From the NCBI GenBank assembly GCA_947623455.1, contig OX392536.1:32307465-32371464 (forward strand): a stretch of 64,000 bases of DNA, in the 5' to 3' direction. Below, in pieces: positions 34,301 to 44,100 of this stretch (the stretch's first letter is position 1; every line of letters begins with the position of its first letter). The notes below the pieces were generated by a model that was given only the letters and a program-made list of their open reading frames with translations, had not been told where the DNA came from and ran no database searches. The stretch is from Mimachlamys varia. Taxonomy: Eukaryota > Mollusca > Bivalvia > Pectinida > Pectinidae. The position numbers and the translations under genes are program-made.

Positions 34301-34958
34301 ATTCCCCGAGAGCTAAGTGCTGGGCAAAACAGGGGAGTTAATTAAAATCTTTAAAATCTTTCAGACATGAAACTGTCCATTTAGTGTGAAGCATCCTTGG
34401 TTGAAGGGGATTCAATTTTGTATGATTTGTTGGAAAGTCTTTCTGCTTCAAAAGAAATGACTGGATATTAGTCAATTTATTATCCTTATTAGTGTGCTTA
34501 CTTGTTTTAATTGACAATGATGTGACCAATGTTTATATGGCGGGGTCGTCGATGAAGGCGAAGACGTTTACTCTTCCGTTACACCTGGTCTTATTCTCTT
34601 GTACTTTTGCAGGGGTCTCTATGTAAATCTGTCTCTTTTGTTCAAAGATTGCCCCAACTTTATTGGTTGTGGTTTCTTTGACGCTTTGGTATTCTTTACT
34701 TATTTTTAAAAGAATGACAGGATATTATCCAAATTTGCCCATGTTAGTTTTGATACAACTATATCCAGGTGATTGATACACGCCCTCTGGGCCTCTTGTT
34801 TAATAATTCAGTCGTTTGTAAGTTGTGCATCTTTTGTTGTAGATTGCTGGTGTCTAATTATTCAGACAATCAAGAGACAGTACTGCTTCAAGACATGCGA
34901 TCCCTTCATGGCCCAGACCTGGAAAACAAGAATAATGACACTTGCACCAAGGAGTTAG
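13187..34958 (+). CDS. Type I polyketide synthase, KS-AT-DH-psiER-KR-ACP-C with putative PH tail
   Basis: Proposed join: 13187-13395, 20643-21007, 22174-22355, 23566-23743, 24659-31324, 33198-33371, 33666-33778, 34866-34958; 7980 nt, 2659 residues. The start ATG is directly preceded by in-frame TAA and TAG. Seen: KS with Cys175 (DTACSSS), His311 (EAHGTGT) and His355 (NIGHLESG); AT with Ser624 (GQSVGE), Arg649 and His732; DH with His926 and Asp1092; an ER-like region (about 1420-1660) with no NADPH-binding glycines; KR with GGLTGLG (1714-1720), Ser1845 and Tyr1858; ACP Ser2022 (GMESQKAVEL); NRPS-type C domain (about 2085-2520) with SHITFDL; then a PH-like tail. Known of the families: iterative assembly of a polyketide from malonyl units in the cytosol. 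Inferred: polyene-type product because ER is dead, release through the C domain, since no thioesterase is present. It belongs with animal FAS-like PKSs rather than FAS. The first five exons are firm; the last three are moderate. Confidence 0.9.
15405..15532 (+). mobile_element. Retroposon copy B, left part
   Basis: Matches copies A and C from CCCCGGCCGAGGCATACCAG through GTGACCGGGTTGGGTGTTAT. The 5' end is truncated. It is split by the foldback element and resumes at 16319 with GGGGGCCTTTGGCAGTATAC. Confidence 0.75.
15533..16318. mobile_element. Foldback/MITE-like element (786 bp) nested in retroposon B
   Basis: The ends are inverted repeats starting TATGGTGGCTGATTTCTGCC on both strands and continuing through GAAAAGGCGA-type repeats, with GTTGGG duplicated on each side (15527-15532 and 16319-16324). 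The interior has many hairpins: GCGAAAACCCGCCG-AA-CGGCGGGTTTTCGC near 15751 is a perfect 14-bp stem with a 2-base loop, and related CCCGCCGTTCGGCGGG palindromes recur between 15990 and 16215. There is no transposase; open frames across it (15590-16354 region) reflect the repeats. Confidence 0.8.
16319..16525 (+). mobile_element. Retroposon copy B, right part
   Basis: Continues the copy from GGGGGCCTTTGGCAGTATAC through AAATCGGCAAAAGATCCGG and the (AC)n stretch at 16437-16452 to GCTGTTAATAGAACGTAAAA. This copy supplies the ordinary family sequence at the place where copy A carries the PKS exon fragment. Confidence 0.75.
16870..17075 (+). repeat. Interspersed repeat E, left part, split by mariner
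   Basis: Blocks GAGAATAAGACCAGGTG, GAAGAGTAAGCGTCTTC and TTCATCGACAACC match the minus strand of 34490-34720. The match resumes on the other side of the mariner at 18365 (CAAGTAAGCA), so the mariner jumped into a pre-existing repeat. Confidence 0.7.
17246..17700 (-). pseudogene. Mariner transposase, C-terminal catalytic part
   Basis: The minus-strand frame from about 17700 through 17246 carries KGRTVTGKFYKNVVLRKLK, RLLHDNAPVHKA (second catalytic Asp) and LPHPPYSPDLAP. The third catalytic Asp, expected 35 residues after the second in LAPCD-type sequence, is replaced: LAPVTIF has Thr there. With the first Asp deleted, only one of three catalytic residues remains. Confidence 0.85.
17703..18173 (-). 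pseudogene. Mariner transposase, N-terminal DNA-binding part
   Basis: A 156-codon frame beginning MTGKRAENDLEIRAY holds the two helix-turn-helix regions, the linker GRPATTTTKGN and the block NARWIPHLLTDEQK typical of mariner transposases. It ends at a premature stop after MYQNIVKRL: the sequence jumps from the end of the N-terminal region to EPKRKVAN with a frame change, so the segment with the first catalytic aspartate (the GDETW-type block) is deleted. Confidence 0.88.
18365..18430 (+). repeat. Interspersed repeat E, right part
   Basis: TTTGTCAAATCCAAGTAAGC continues the repeat interrupted at 17073 and lines up with ATTGTCAATT...AACAAGTAAGCA on the minus strand near 34500. Confidence 0.55.
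18500..18650 (-). pseudogene. Reverse-transcriptase relic, end of thumb region
   Basis: The minus-strand translation gives LLTNKLTAQGFERCRLMKT followed by GKFM, with AAGATGGCGACCATAAA on the plus strand at its edge. It is the same family as 11160-11725 and 8128-8320, broken after a short block. Confidence 0.65.
19280..19445 (+). repeat. Interspersed repeat with the CCCTTTGGGTCA end
   Basis: Contains GGCCAAATATCAGCATCC, TTGGTTATTGAGAAACAG, TACGGACGACGGACGA and ACCCTTTGGGTCAG. These match the terminal part of the family that forms the array at 44566-46812. Confidence 0.6.
20100..20612 (+). mobile_element. Retroposon copy C, close to full length
   Basis: It aligns with the minus strand of copy A from GCAGGTAGG through TGTTGCCCCCATTGCTTGAT to TGTTAATTGGACGTAAAA. 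I found no clear target duplication. Its tail ends about 40 bp before the exon 2 acceptor, so the branch-point area of intron 1 borders on this insertion. Confidence 0.75.
20643..21007 (+). CDS. PKS exon 2: ketosynthase active-site cysteine
   Basis: Begins after TTGTAG; reading HNIWDNVFFGIAEKEA then MDPQQRYVLE, the classic KS block. DTACSSSLVAVN holds catalytic Cys175. It ends LATQSLRLG with donor GTAGGT at 21008, phase 1. The apparent ATG at 20698 is an internal Met, not a start. Confidence 0.95.
21008..22173 (+). other. PKS intron 2
   Basis: GTAGGT donor, CATTCTATCCAG acceptor, phase 1 on both sides. It holds a tRNA-derived SINE at 21546-21890; the remainder is AT-rich with nothing I can name. 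Confidence 0.9.
21546..21890 (+). mobile_element. tRNA-derived SINE
   Basis: The head resembles a tRNA: A-box-like TAGGTCAGTTGGTAGG, anticodon arm GCCGGGCTCGTGATC and B-box-like GAGTTCGAGTCCC. The body includes CCAGTCTACTCAGCTGTACA, similar to a central core I recall in invertebrate SINEs, and a tail GATAAAGCGGTACATAAG. The loop CTCGTGA would read as a Thr(CGT)-type anticodon. The acceptor stem does not pair, so this is not a working tRNA gene. Confidence 0.8.
22174..22355 (+). CDS. PKS exon 3: ketosynthase
   Basis: Begins within GESSMAICGGVNSIL and runs through [33 protein letters not shown], all standard KS blocks (residues 192-252). The donor is GTACGT at 22356, phase 0. Confidence 0.95.
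22356..23565 (+). other. PKS intron 3 with an interspersed repeat
   Basis: GTACGT donor, TTATATACAG acceptor, phase 0. The stretch 23130-23460 looks like a dispersed element (TTTGGGGCCCCGCCCTAGCC, then TTTTCTGTCAAGTTTGAAAA, TCAATCCAATGGTTCTTGAG, ending ACGCACGACGCAC) of a type I recall as abundant in bivalves. A 144-codon open frame at 22377-22811 is intronic and has no domain. Confidence 0.8.
23566..23743 (+). CDS. PKS exon 4: ketosynthase
   Basis: Residues 253-311 plus one base: ALKNDRHIWATIRAGCNQDG, then ITAPSEIQQRRLL and DVQYIEAH. It ends inside the EAHGTGT motif, at His311, with donor GTATGT at 23744, phase 1. Confidence 0.95.
23744..24658 (+). other. PKS intron 4
   Basis: GTATGT donor, TTCATTTTCAG acceptor, phase 1. 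AT-rich, no element recognised. Open frames on the minus strand (23688-24026, 24138-24320) have no support. Confidence 0.85.
24659..31324 (+). CDS. PKS exon 5: 6.67 kb exon with KS end through C domain
   Basis: Residues 312-2533 in one uninterrupted frame. Order: KS end (GTGTPIGDPIEV, NIGHLESGAG, FGFGGTNGHA), AT (about 535-830), DH (about 905-1160), a pseudo-KR-like stretch around AELWGFVRSLRQEG (1318), ER-like region without NADPH-binding glycines (about 1420-1660), KR (about 1700-1900), ACP (about 1985-2060) and NRPS-type C domain (about 2085-2520) with SLEEFWKGEL and SHITFDL. The donor at 31325 (CAG|GTAATA) fits phase 1. If the donor were not used, the frame would end at 31365 after only 13 more residues. 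Met340 at 24742 is internal. Confidence 0.95.
31325..33197 (+). other. Putative PKS intron 5
   Basis: GGTAATA donor and TTTATGTTTTCATTTGAAG acceptor, phase 1. Segments at 31440-31800 (ATGAAGGGCT and AATGAATGAT repeated) look like decayed interspersed repeat, and 32010-32290 is retroposon copy D. The rest is unassigned. Confidence 0.6.
32010..32290 (-). mobile_element. Retroposon copy D, truncated
   Basis: Same orientation as copy A: GAGTGTGTGTATTTGG, then TTAAGCCTTCCTC, CGAACTCTCAT and TAAAGGTGAGGCGGTGTTAA, matching 8920-9250. The middle of the family is missing or diverged. Confidence 0.6.
33198..33371 (+). CDS. Putative PKS exon 6: start of PH-like domain
   Basis: 174 bp, phase 1 in and phase 1 out, so it joins exon 5 without shift. 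It gives GVFWKETSNGWEHPV, MKVCHVNEVPQLAWSDSNR and RKIPIPSVVKVDIGKV. The pattern (Gly and Lys in strand 1, a central L-x-W, then an I-P-I block before V-x-x-G) resembles the first half of PH domains such as those of phospholipase C. The acceptor follows a T-rich tract; the donor is GTAAGA. The frame stays open to 33439 if the donor is skipped. Confidence 0.6.
33666..33778 (+). CDS. Putative PKS exon 7: middle of PH-like domain
   Basis: 113 bp starting phase 1 after TCTTTCTTTCAATATGACTAG and ending phase 0 at GTACAT. It reads ACNVAGNAYESKKYASSVA then IHGGFVFSVAQGSPIGEIK. The hydrophobic strand FVFSV fits a later PH strand. Short and unsupported by any transcript, but every splice feature is consistent. 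Confidence 0.5.
33779..34865 (+). other. Putative PKS intron 7 with repeats
   Basis: GTACAT donor and TAATTATTCAG acceptor, phase 0. The stretch 33820-34460 has loosely repeated segments around AAACAGGGGA and GGGTTTGATCC-like motifs that look like decayed interspersed repeat; 34490-34720 is an intact-site copy of repeat E. Confidence 0.5.
34490..34720 (-). repeat. Interspersed repeat E without mariner (empty-site copy)
   Basis: The minus strand carries GAGAATAAGACCAGGTGT, GGAAGAGTAAACGTCTTC and TTCATCGACGACC and continues without interruption to AACAAGTAAGCAC, matching the sequence on both sides of the mariner at 17076-18362. Confidence 0.65.
34866..34958 (+). CDS. Putative last PKS exon: end of PH-like domain
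   Basis: Phase 0 entry gives 30 codons and TAG: TIKRQYCFKTCDPFMAQTW followed by KTRIMTLAPRS. A near-terminal helix with an invariant Trp followed by basic residues is the hallmark of the PH domain C-terminus. The total reading frame then divides evenly by three. I see no AATAAA close behind, so the 3' end is unplaced. Confidence 0.5.
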   Translation, partial: TIKRQYCFKTCDPFMAQTWKTRIMTLAPRS

Positions 34959-36063
34959 CATCATATGAATCCTATTTTGAGAGCTTCAGCTAAATTTGAG
35001 ATTTTGCTGAAGTGCTAAATGACACACACGGTGAACATTTTGTCTTGGAGGAATCACGTATATATATACATGTTTCAACAACAATGAAAAACTGTTATTA
35101 ACGGTTTATCACCTGTGTTTTACATCTACACTACGTCATATGATTCTGCATTCAATATATCGCTGCTTACCCCCATTCACCTTCTTCTGACCCAAGTGGG
35201 GGAAAATGACTCAACGACAGACGACAGCAAATACTACCAACGGCTTTGCTTAGTATAAGGATAGCACATTTATAATTTAGAATATGATACCTTCGAGTCA
35301 AATTAATATTGAATTAACTACATCATACATCTGTTAAAATATTATATAACAAATACAGATAATCTAAAACAAAGTTATGATCGTCAGCTGCTTCATGCGC
35401 AAAGTAATGCCACGCTTTGCCTTTTCCTTTTGGACTTAATGAAACCGTATACATTAATCGATAATGCAAACAAGTACTATTAAAAAGAATATTGTTTTGA
35501 CACAATACACTACGTCGCTTTCACACTTTTTCACATAAAAGAGCCAATGTTGTCAACAACATACTGACTTGATACATGTGTAAGGACAAATACTTAATGT
35601 ATGACAAAGACTTATATGTATATACAACGGCTACTTGTACAGAACTTTGGAATTAATATTACTGCATTACTGTAGGGTTTATCACATCCAAATAATGAAG
35701 CGTATTTATATTATTTTGTTAAATATGTTATTGTAGTGTATGTAAACGGAATGATATATGCAATAGAAATATGTAGGTAAAAGGGCTGTACCGTAAACGT
35801 ACTTATTTTGGAGTAATAACATTTTAGCGCATTGTCATTTTTTTTTTTTTTTTTTTTTTTACATATTGGCTCAATGATAAATTCAGGCCTCTTTGGTTAT
35901 TACTATATAAAACGCATATACAAACTCCAATTAGCGCAACCATATTTTAACGCAATACGTTTAGGACGAAAACCGTTAAAATAAGATTAACGCAAATATT
36001 TACGTTTACATTAATCTCATAAGTATTTTCTATTTTTGTTATTGATTTCGTAATCGTCATTGC
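34959..36063. other. Unassigned sequence downstream of the PKS gene
   Basis: Possibly the PKS 3' UTR at its start. A T-run of about 23 bases lies at about 35839-35861. Nothing else is recognised. Confidence 0.5.
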
Positions 36064-37212
36064 TCTGATGATAGTATGTAGTAGTTACTGTAGTTATGAT
36101 ACTATTATGTCGCAGTAACAGTAGCTGTGATACTATTATGTAGTAGTTACTGTAGTGATGATACTATTATGTAGTAGGTACTGTAGTTATGATGATATTA
36201 TGTAGTAGTTACTGTAGTTATAATGATATTATGTAGTAGTTACTGTAGTTATGATACTATTATGTAGTAGTTACTGTAGTTATGATACTATTATGTAGTA
36301 GTTACTGTACTTATGATGATAGTATGTAGTAGTTACTGTAGTGATGATACTATTATGTAGTAGTTACTGTAGTTATGATGATATTATGTAGTAGTTACTG
36401 TAGTTATAATGATATTATGTAGTAGTTACTGTAGTTATGATGATATTATGTAGTAGTTACTGTAGTTATGATACTATTATGTAGTAGTTACTGTAGCTAT
36501 GATAATATTATGAAGTAGTTACTGTAGTGATGATACTATTATGTAGTAGTTACTGTAGTTATGATGATATTATGTAGTAGTTACTGTAGTGATGATACAA
36601 TTATGTAGTAGTTACTGTAGTTATGATGATATTATGTAGTAGTTACTGTAGTGATGATACAATTATGTAGTAGTTACTGTAGCTATGATACTATTATGTA
36701 GTAGTTACTGTACTTATGATGATAGTATGAAGTAGTTACTGTGGTGATGATACCATTATGTAGTAGTTACTGTAGTTATGATGATATTATGTAGTAGTTA
36801 CTGTAGTTATGATACTATTATGTAGTAGTTACTGTAGTTAGGATAATTTTATGTAGTAGTTACTGTAGTTATGATACTAGTATGTAGTAGTTACTGTAGT
36901 TATGATACTATTATGTGGTAGTTACTGTAGTTATGATACTATTATGTGGTAGTTACTGTAGTTATGATGATATTATGTAGTAGTTACTGTAGTTATGATA
37001 CTATTATGTGGTAGTTACTGTAGTTATGATACTATTATGTAGTAGTTACTTTGGTTATGATACTATCATATAGTAGTTACTGTAGTTATGATAATATTAT
37101 GTAGTAGTTACTGTAGTTATGATAATATTATGTAGTAGTTACTGTAGTTATGATAATATTATGTAGTAGTTACTGTAGTTATGATAATATTATATAGTAG
37201 TTACTGTAGTTA
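36064..37212. repeat. 31-bp minisatellite, about 37 copies
   Basis: Core ATTATGTAGTAGTTACTGTA followed by a GTTATGATACT-like linker, period 31 bp. Linker variants (GTGATGATAC, GTTATGATGAT, CTATGATA) alternate, suggesting higher-order structure. Stops in most frames; non-coding. Confidence 0.93.
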
Positions 37213-37314
37213 ACTAGCCAGAAGTTAAACAAGATTCTCTCCCTAACTTGTATTTATGGAATATGTATCGATATATCATACATGTAAGGGTTAGGTTTTG
37301 TTGTCATAGTTAAC

Positions 37315-37361
37315 GTTGATGATGATGATGATGATGACGATGATGATGATGATGGTGATGG

Positions 37362-37392
<31 letters not shown>

Positions 37393-37420
37393 GATGATGA
37401 AGATGATGATGATGATGAAC
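37315..37420. repeat. (GAT)n microsatellite
   Basis: About 100 bp of GAT/GATGAC/GATGGT triplets. It lies between the 31-bp and 34-bp arrays. Confidence 0.95.
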
Positions 37421-37609
37421 ATCAATGTATATATGTATTATATCTTTATAGTATAAAGCCTATGGAGTGTTGTGTGAACATCTTTATGTAACATGATTCA
37501 TGTCAAGTACTGAAATTTGTTGTTGAATTATCATTTTTTTATGCTTTTAGTTTATCTTATTCGAATCATTTCAGATATTGATAGATACATTTAACGTATA
37601 TCTTTTCTA

Positions 37610-37880
37610 GTTAAAGTAAGTGCAAACTCTTTTCAAGTGTTTTTCCTTCATTTAGCCAAAATAAAGTAAGAGATCGGAGCAAATGTTCTTGCAAGATTTC
37701 AAGGATAAATCGAAACCAGAACGAACACAACAGTGTTTGGCATTTTATATTAAACTTAACATGCAAATCGATTTTTCGCTTTGAGCAAATCGGCAATGAC
37801 GTAAAAGTGTATTGCTTGTGTCGCTCACCTAGTGTAAGTCTCAAACAAGTAACAAATTAGTGGACCAATGTCGAGTGTAT
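37610..37880 (+). repeat. Left direct-repeat flank of the 34-bp array
   Basis: CCAAAATAAAGTAAGAGAT, GAAACCAGAACGAACACAAC and TCGCTCACCTAGTGTAAG match 43800-44100 in the same orientation and order, so the 34-bp array sits between two diverged copies of one sequence. Confidence 0.65.
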
Positions 37881-38089
37881 TTAGATGGGTTGAATAGAGC
37901 GACAGGCACTATTAACTGTTTAAAGATATTTTTGGAGCATATATGACATTGAAAGTGGATTACTTTTTAATCAGTATAGTTCTCCAGAACCGATGGTTTG
38001 TATATTTCTACGTTTTTTACTCAATTCTTTGTGACAAATTAATAGTTGTTATCTCGTATGTTATGGTAATGATAACGGTGGTTGTCATT

Positions 38090-41000
38090 TTGTAAAACAT
38101 GTAAATATGATGATCATGTCGTGTATATGATGTCATCTTTTATATTTGATTCTGATTATAATGAAAATGTCATCTTTTATATAAGATTAGAATGATGTCA
38201 TCTTGTATATGTATTAATGGATAATGATTTTGTCATTATATGCAATGATGATAATGATAATGACATCTTGTATATGTGATTATGACAATGTAGTCATCTT
38301 GTATATTTTATGATAGTAATTATAATGTCATCTTGCATATGTGATGATGATAATGTCATCTTGTAAATGTGATGATCATTATAATGTCATCTTGCATATG
38401 TGATGATGATAATGTCATCTTGTAAATGTGATGATCATTATAATGTCATCTTGTATATTTGATGATCATTATAATGTCATCTTGTATATGTGATGATGGT
38501 TATGATAATGGCATCTTGTATGTGTGATGATGATAATGATAATGGCATCTTGTATGTGTGATGATGGTTATGATAATGTCATTTTGTATATGTGATAATC
38601 ATTATAATGTCATCTTGTATATGTGATGATGATCATTATAATGTCATCTTGTATATGTGATGATCATTATAATGTCATCTTGTATATTTGATGATGGTTA
38701 TTATAAAGTCGTCTTGCATATGCGATGATCATAATGTCATCTTGTAAATGTGATGACAATAATAATGCCATCATGTATATTTGATGATAGTAATTATAAA
38801 GTCATCTTGCATATACGATGATGAAAATGTCATCTTGTATTTGTGATGATCATTATAATGTCATCTTGCATATGCGATGATGATAATATCATCTTGCATA
38901 TGCGATGATGAAAATGTCATCTTGTATATGTGATGATCATTATAATGTCATCTTGCATATGCGATGATGAAAATATCATCTTGTATATGTGATGCTAATT
39001 ATAATGTCATCTTGTATATGTGATAATAATGATAATGTCATCTTGTATATTTGATGATGGTTATGATAATGTCATCTTGCATATGCGATGATCATAATGT
39101 CATCTTGTAAAATGTGATGACAATAATAATGCCATCTTGTATATGTGATGATGGTATCGCTGTCATCTTGTTTATGTGATGATGGTAATGCTGTCATCTT
39201 GTATATGTGATGATGGTTATGATAATGTCATCTTGTATATGTGATGATGGTATCGCTGTCATCTTGTTTATGTGATGATGGTAATGCTGTCATCTTGTAT
39301 ATGTGATGATGGTTATGATAATGTCATCTTGTATATGTGATGATGGTTATGATAATGTCATCTTGTATATGTGATGATGGTTATGATAATGTCATCTTGT
39401 ATGTGTGATGATGGCTATGATAATGCCATCTTGTATATGTGATGATGGTTATGATAATGTCATCTTGTATATGTGATGATGGCTATGATAATGTCATCTT
39501 TTATATGTGATGATGTTTATGATAATGTCATCTTGTATATGTGATGATGGTTATGATAATGTCATCTTGTATATGTGATGATAGTAACTATAATGTCATC
39601 TTGCATATGTGATGATCATTATAATGTCATCTTGTATATGTGATGATAATGATAATGTCATCTTGTATATGTGATGATGGTTATGATAATGTCATCTTGT
39701 ATATGTGATGATGGTTATGATAATGTCATCTTGTAGATGTGATGATGGTTATGATAATGTCATCTTGTATATGTGATGATGGTTATGATAATTTCATCTT
39801 GTATATGTGATGATGGCTATGATAATGTCATCTTGTGTATGTGATGATGGTTATAATGTCATCTTGTATATGTGATGATGGTTATGATAACGTCATCTTG
39901 TATATGTGATGATGGTTATGATAATGTCATCTTGTATATGTGATGATAACGATAATGTCATCTTGTATATGTGATGATGGCAATGATAATGTCATCTTGT
40001 ATATGTGATGATGGTTATGATAATGTCATCTTGTATATGTGATGATAACGATAATGCCATCTTATATATGTGATGATAATTATAATGTCATCTTATATAT
40101 GTGATGATGGTTATGATAATGTCATCTTGTATATGTGATGATGGTTATGATAATATCATCTTGTATATGTGATGATGGTTATGATAATGTCATCTTGTAT
40201 ATGTGATGATGGTTATGATAATATCATCTTGTATATGTGATGATGGTTATGATAATATCATCTTGTTTATGTGATGATGGTTATGATAATGTCATCTTGT
40301 ATATGTGATGATGGTTATGATAATGTCATCTTGTATATGTGATGATGGTTATGATAATGTCATCTTATATATGTGATGATGGTTATGATAATGTCATCTT
40401 GTATATGTGATGATGGTTATGATAATGTCATCCTATATATGTGATGATGGTTATGATAATGTCATCTTGTATATGTGATGATGGTTATGATAATGTCATC
40501 TTATATATGTGATGATGGTTATGATAATGTCATCTTATATATGTGATGATGGTTATGATAATGTCATCTTGTATATATGATGATGGTTATGATAATGTCA
40601 TCTTGTATATATGATGATGGTAATGTTAATGGCACTATTAACTGTTTAAAGATATTTTGGAGCATATATGACATTGAAAGTGGATTATTTTTTAATAAGT
40701 AGAGTTCTCCAGAACCGATGGTTTGTATATTTCTACTTTTTTGACTCAATTCTTTGTGACAAATTAATAGTTGTTATCTCGTATGTTATGGTAATGATAA
40801 CGGTGGTTGTCATTTTGTATGACATGTAAAAATGATGATCATGTCGTGTATATGATGTCATTTTTTATATTTGATTATGATTATAATGATAATGTCATCT
40901 TCTATATAAGATTAGAATGATGTCATCTTGTATATGTGATAATGATAATGATTTTGTCATTATATGCAATGATGATAATGATAATGTCATCTTGTATATG

Positions 41001-43735
41001 TGATTATGACAATGTAGTCATCTTGTATATTTGATGATAGTAATTATAATGTCATCTTGTATATGTGATGATCATTATAATGTCATCTTGTAGATGTGAT
41101 GATGGTTATGATAATGTCATCTTGTATATGTGATGATGGTTATGATAATTTCATCTTGTATATGTGATGATGGCTATGATAATGTCATCTTGTATATGTG
41201 ATGATGGTTATAATGTCATCTTGTATATGTGATGATGGTTATGATAACGTCATCTTGTATATGTGATGATGGTTATGATAATGTCATCTTGTATATGTGA
41301 TGATAACGATAATGTCATCTTATATATGTGATGATGGCAATGATAATGTCATCTTGTATATGTGATGATGGTTATGATAATGTCATCTTGTATATGTGAT
41401 GATAACGATAATGCCATCTTATATATGTGATGATAATTATAATGTCATCTTATATATGTGATGATGGTTATGATAATGTCATCTTGTATATGTGATGATG
41501 GTTATGATAATATCATCTTGTATATGTGATGATGGTTATGATAATGTCATCTTGTTTATGTGATGATGGTTATGATAATATCATCTTGTATATGTGATGA
41601 TGGTTATGATAATATCATCTTGTTTATGTGATGATGGTTATGATAATGTCATCTTGTATATGTGATGATGGTTATGATAATGTCATCTTGTATATGTGAT
41701 GATGGTTATGATAATGTCATCTTATATATGTGATGATGGTTATGATAATGTCATCTTGTATATGTGATGATGGTTATGATAATGTCATCTTATATATGTG
41801 ATGATGGTTATGATAATGTCATCTTGTATATGTGATGATGGTTATGATAATGTCATCTTATATATGTGATGATGGTTATGATAATGTCATCTTATATATG
41901 TGATGATGGTTATGATAATGTCATCTTGTATATATGATGATGGTTATGATAATGTCATCTTGTATATATGATGATGGTAATGTTAATGGCACTATTAACT
42001 GTTTAAAGATATTTTGGAGCATATATGACATTGAAAGTGGATTATTTTTTAATAAGTAGAGTTCTCCAGAACCGATGGTTTGTATATTTCTACATTTTTG
42101 ACTCAATTCTTTGTGACAAATTAATAGTTGTTATCTCGTATGTTATGGTAATGATAACGGTGGTTGTCATTTTGTATGACATGTAAAAATGATGATCATG
42201 TCGTGTATATGATGTCATTTTTTATATTTGATTATGATTATAATGATAATGTCATCTTCTATATAAGATTAGAATGATGTCATCTTGTATATGTGATAAT
42301 GATAATGATTTTGTCATTATATGCAATGATGATAATGATAATGTCATCTTGTATATGTGATTATGACAATGTAGTCATCTTGTATATTTGATGATAGTAA
42401 TTATAATGTCATCTTGTATATGTGATGATCATTATAATGTCATCTTGTATATGTGATGATTGTTATGATAATGTCATTGTCATCTTGTATATTTAATCAT
42501 GACAATGCAGTCAGCTTGTATATTGGGTAATTATAATGTCATCTTGTATATGTGATGATGGCAATGATAATGTCATCTTGTATATGTGATGATGGCAATG
42601 ATAATGTCAACTTGTATATGTGATGATGGTTATGATAATGTCATCTTGTAGATGTGATGATGGTTATAATGTCATCTTGTATATGTGATGATGGTTATAA
42701 TGTCATCTTGTATATGTGATGATGGTTATAATGTCATCTTGTATATGTGATGATGGTTATAAAGTCATCTTGTATATGTGATGATGGTTATAATGTCATC
42801 TTGTATATGTGATGATGGTTATAATGTCATCTTGTATATGTGATGATGGTTATGATAATGTCATCTTGTATATGTGATGATGGTTATAATGTCATCTTGT
42901 ATATGTGATGATGGTTATGATAATATCATCTTGTATATGTGATGATGGTTATAATAATGTCATCTTGTATATGTGATGATGGTTATGATAATGTCATCTT
43001 GTATATGTGATGATGGTTATGATAATGTCATCTTGTATATGTGATGATGGTAATGCTGTCATCTTGTATGTGTGATGATGGTTATGATAATGTCATCTTG
43101 TATATGTGATGATGGTTATGATAATGTCATCTTGTATATGTGATGATGGTTATTATAATGTCATCTTGTATATGTGATGATGGTTATAATGTCATCTTGT
43201 ATATGTGATGATGGTTATGATAATGTCATCTTGTATATGTGATGATGGTTATGATAATGTCATCTTGTATATGTGATGATGGTTATGATCATGTCATCTT
43301 GTATATGTGATGATGGTTATGATCATGTCATCTTGTATATGTGATGATGGTAATGCTGTCATCTTGTATGTGTGATGATGGTTATGATAATGTCATCTTG
43401 TATATGTGATGATGGTTATGATAATGTCATCTTGTATATGTGATGATGGTTATGATAATGTCATCTTGTATATGTGATGATGGTTATGATAATGTCATCT
43501 TATATATGTGATGATGGTTATGATAATGTCATCTTATATATGTGATGATGGTTATGATAATGTCATCTTATATATGTGATGATGGTTATGATAATGTCAT
43601 CTTGTATATGTGATGATGGTTATGATAATGTCATCTTATATATGTGATGATGGTTATGATAATGTCATCTTGTATATGTGATGATAATGATAATTTCATC
43701 TTGTAAATGTGATGATGGTTATGGTGATGGCGATG
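38090..43735. repeat. 34-bp minisatellite array, well over 100 units
   Basis: The dominant unit is 34 bp with core TCATCTTGTATATGTGATGA plus TGGTTATGATAATG. Shorter units (22-31 bp) are common in the first kilobase and near 42660-42900. A non-repeat block beginning GGCACTATTAACTGTTTAAA occurs three times: at about 37903 just before the array, at 40629, and at 41986. Confidence 0.93.
39733..42446. repeat. 1357-bp tandem duplication within the 34-bp array
   Basis: Segments 39733-41089 and 41090-42446 are nearly identical, including the block at 40629 and 41986 and the unit with TTGTAGATGTG that opens each copy. Two identical 61-codon minus-strand open frames (40564-40749 and 41921-42106) result from it and are not genes. 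Confidence 0.85.
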
Positions 43736-43799
43736 ATTACAGGAGAAGATAAATTTTACTTACAATTTATTTCATTTAACGCAAGTTACTATTTCTGAG

Positions 43800-44100
43800 A
43801 GATGTATTCCTTGATTTAATCAGAATAAAGTGAGAGATAGAAACAATTGTACTTACGGGATTTGTTAAAGAAAAATAAAAGGAAACCAGAATGAACCCAA
43901 CAGTGTTAGCATTGTATATTCACATGAGAGATTACATGAAATTACTTGGATGGAGTTTTCGTAGCTTAAATATAGCACACAAATTGGCTCACTTTGGGCA
44001 AATTGGCCGAGAAGTAAACTGGATAACAAGAGGTCCATAAAAATGTATCGCTCATCTGGTATAAAACTGAAATAAATAACCTTCTAGTGGACCAAAGTCC
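43800..44100 (+). repeat. Right direct-repeat flank of the 34-bp array
   Basis: Diverged copy of 37610-37880: CAGAATAAAGTGAGAGATAG, GAAACCAGAATGAACCCAAC, TCGCTCATCTGGTATAAAAC, ending AGTGGACCAAAGTCC. Confidence 0.65.

Noticed and set aside
34769..34993. Alternative frame over the last exon ending YFESFS
   Set aside because: It needs a phase that does not match the donor at 33778; the frame ending LAPRS fits the phase and the PH pattern.
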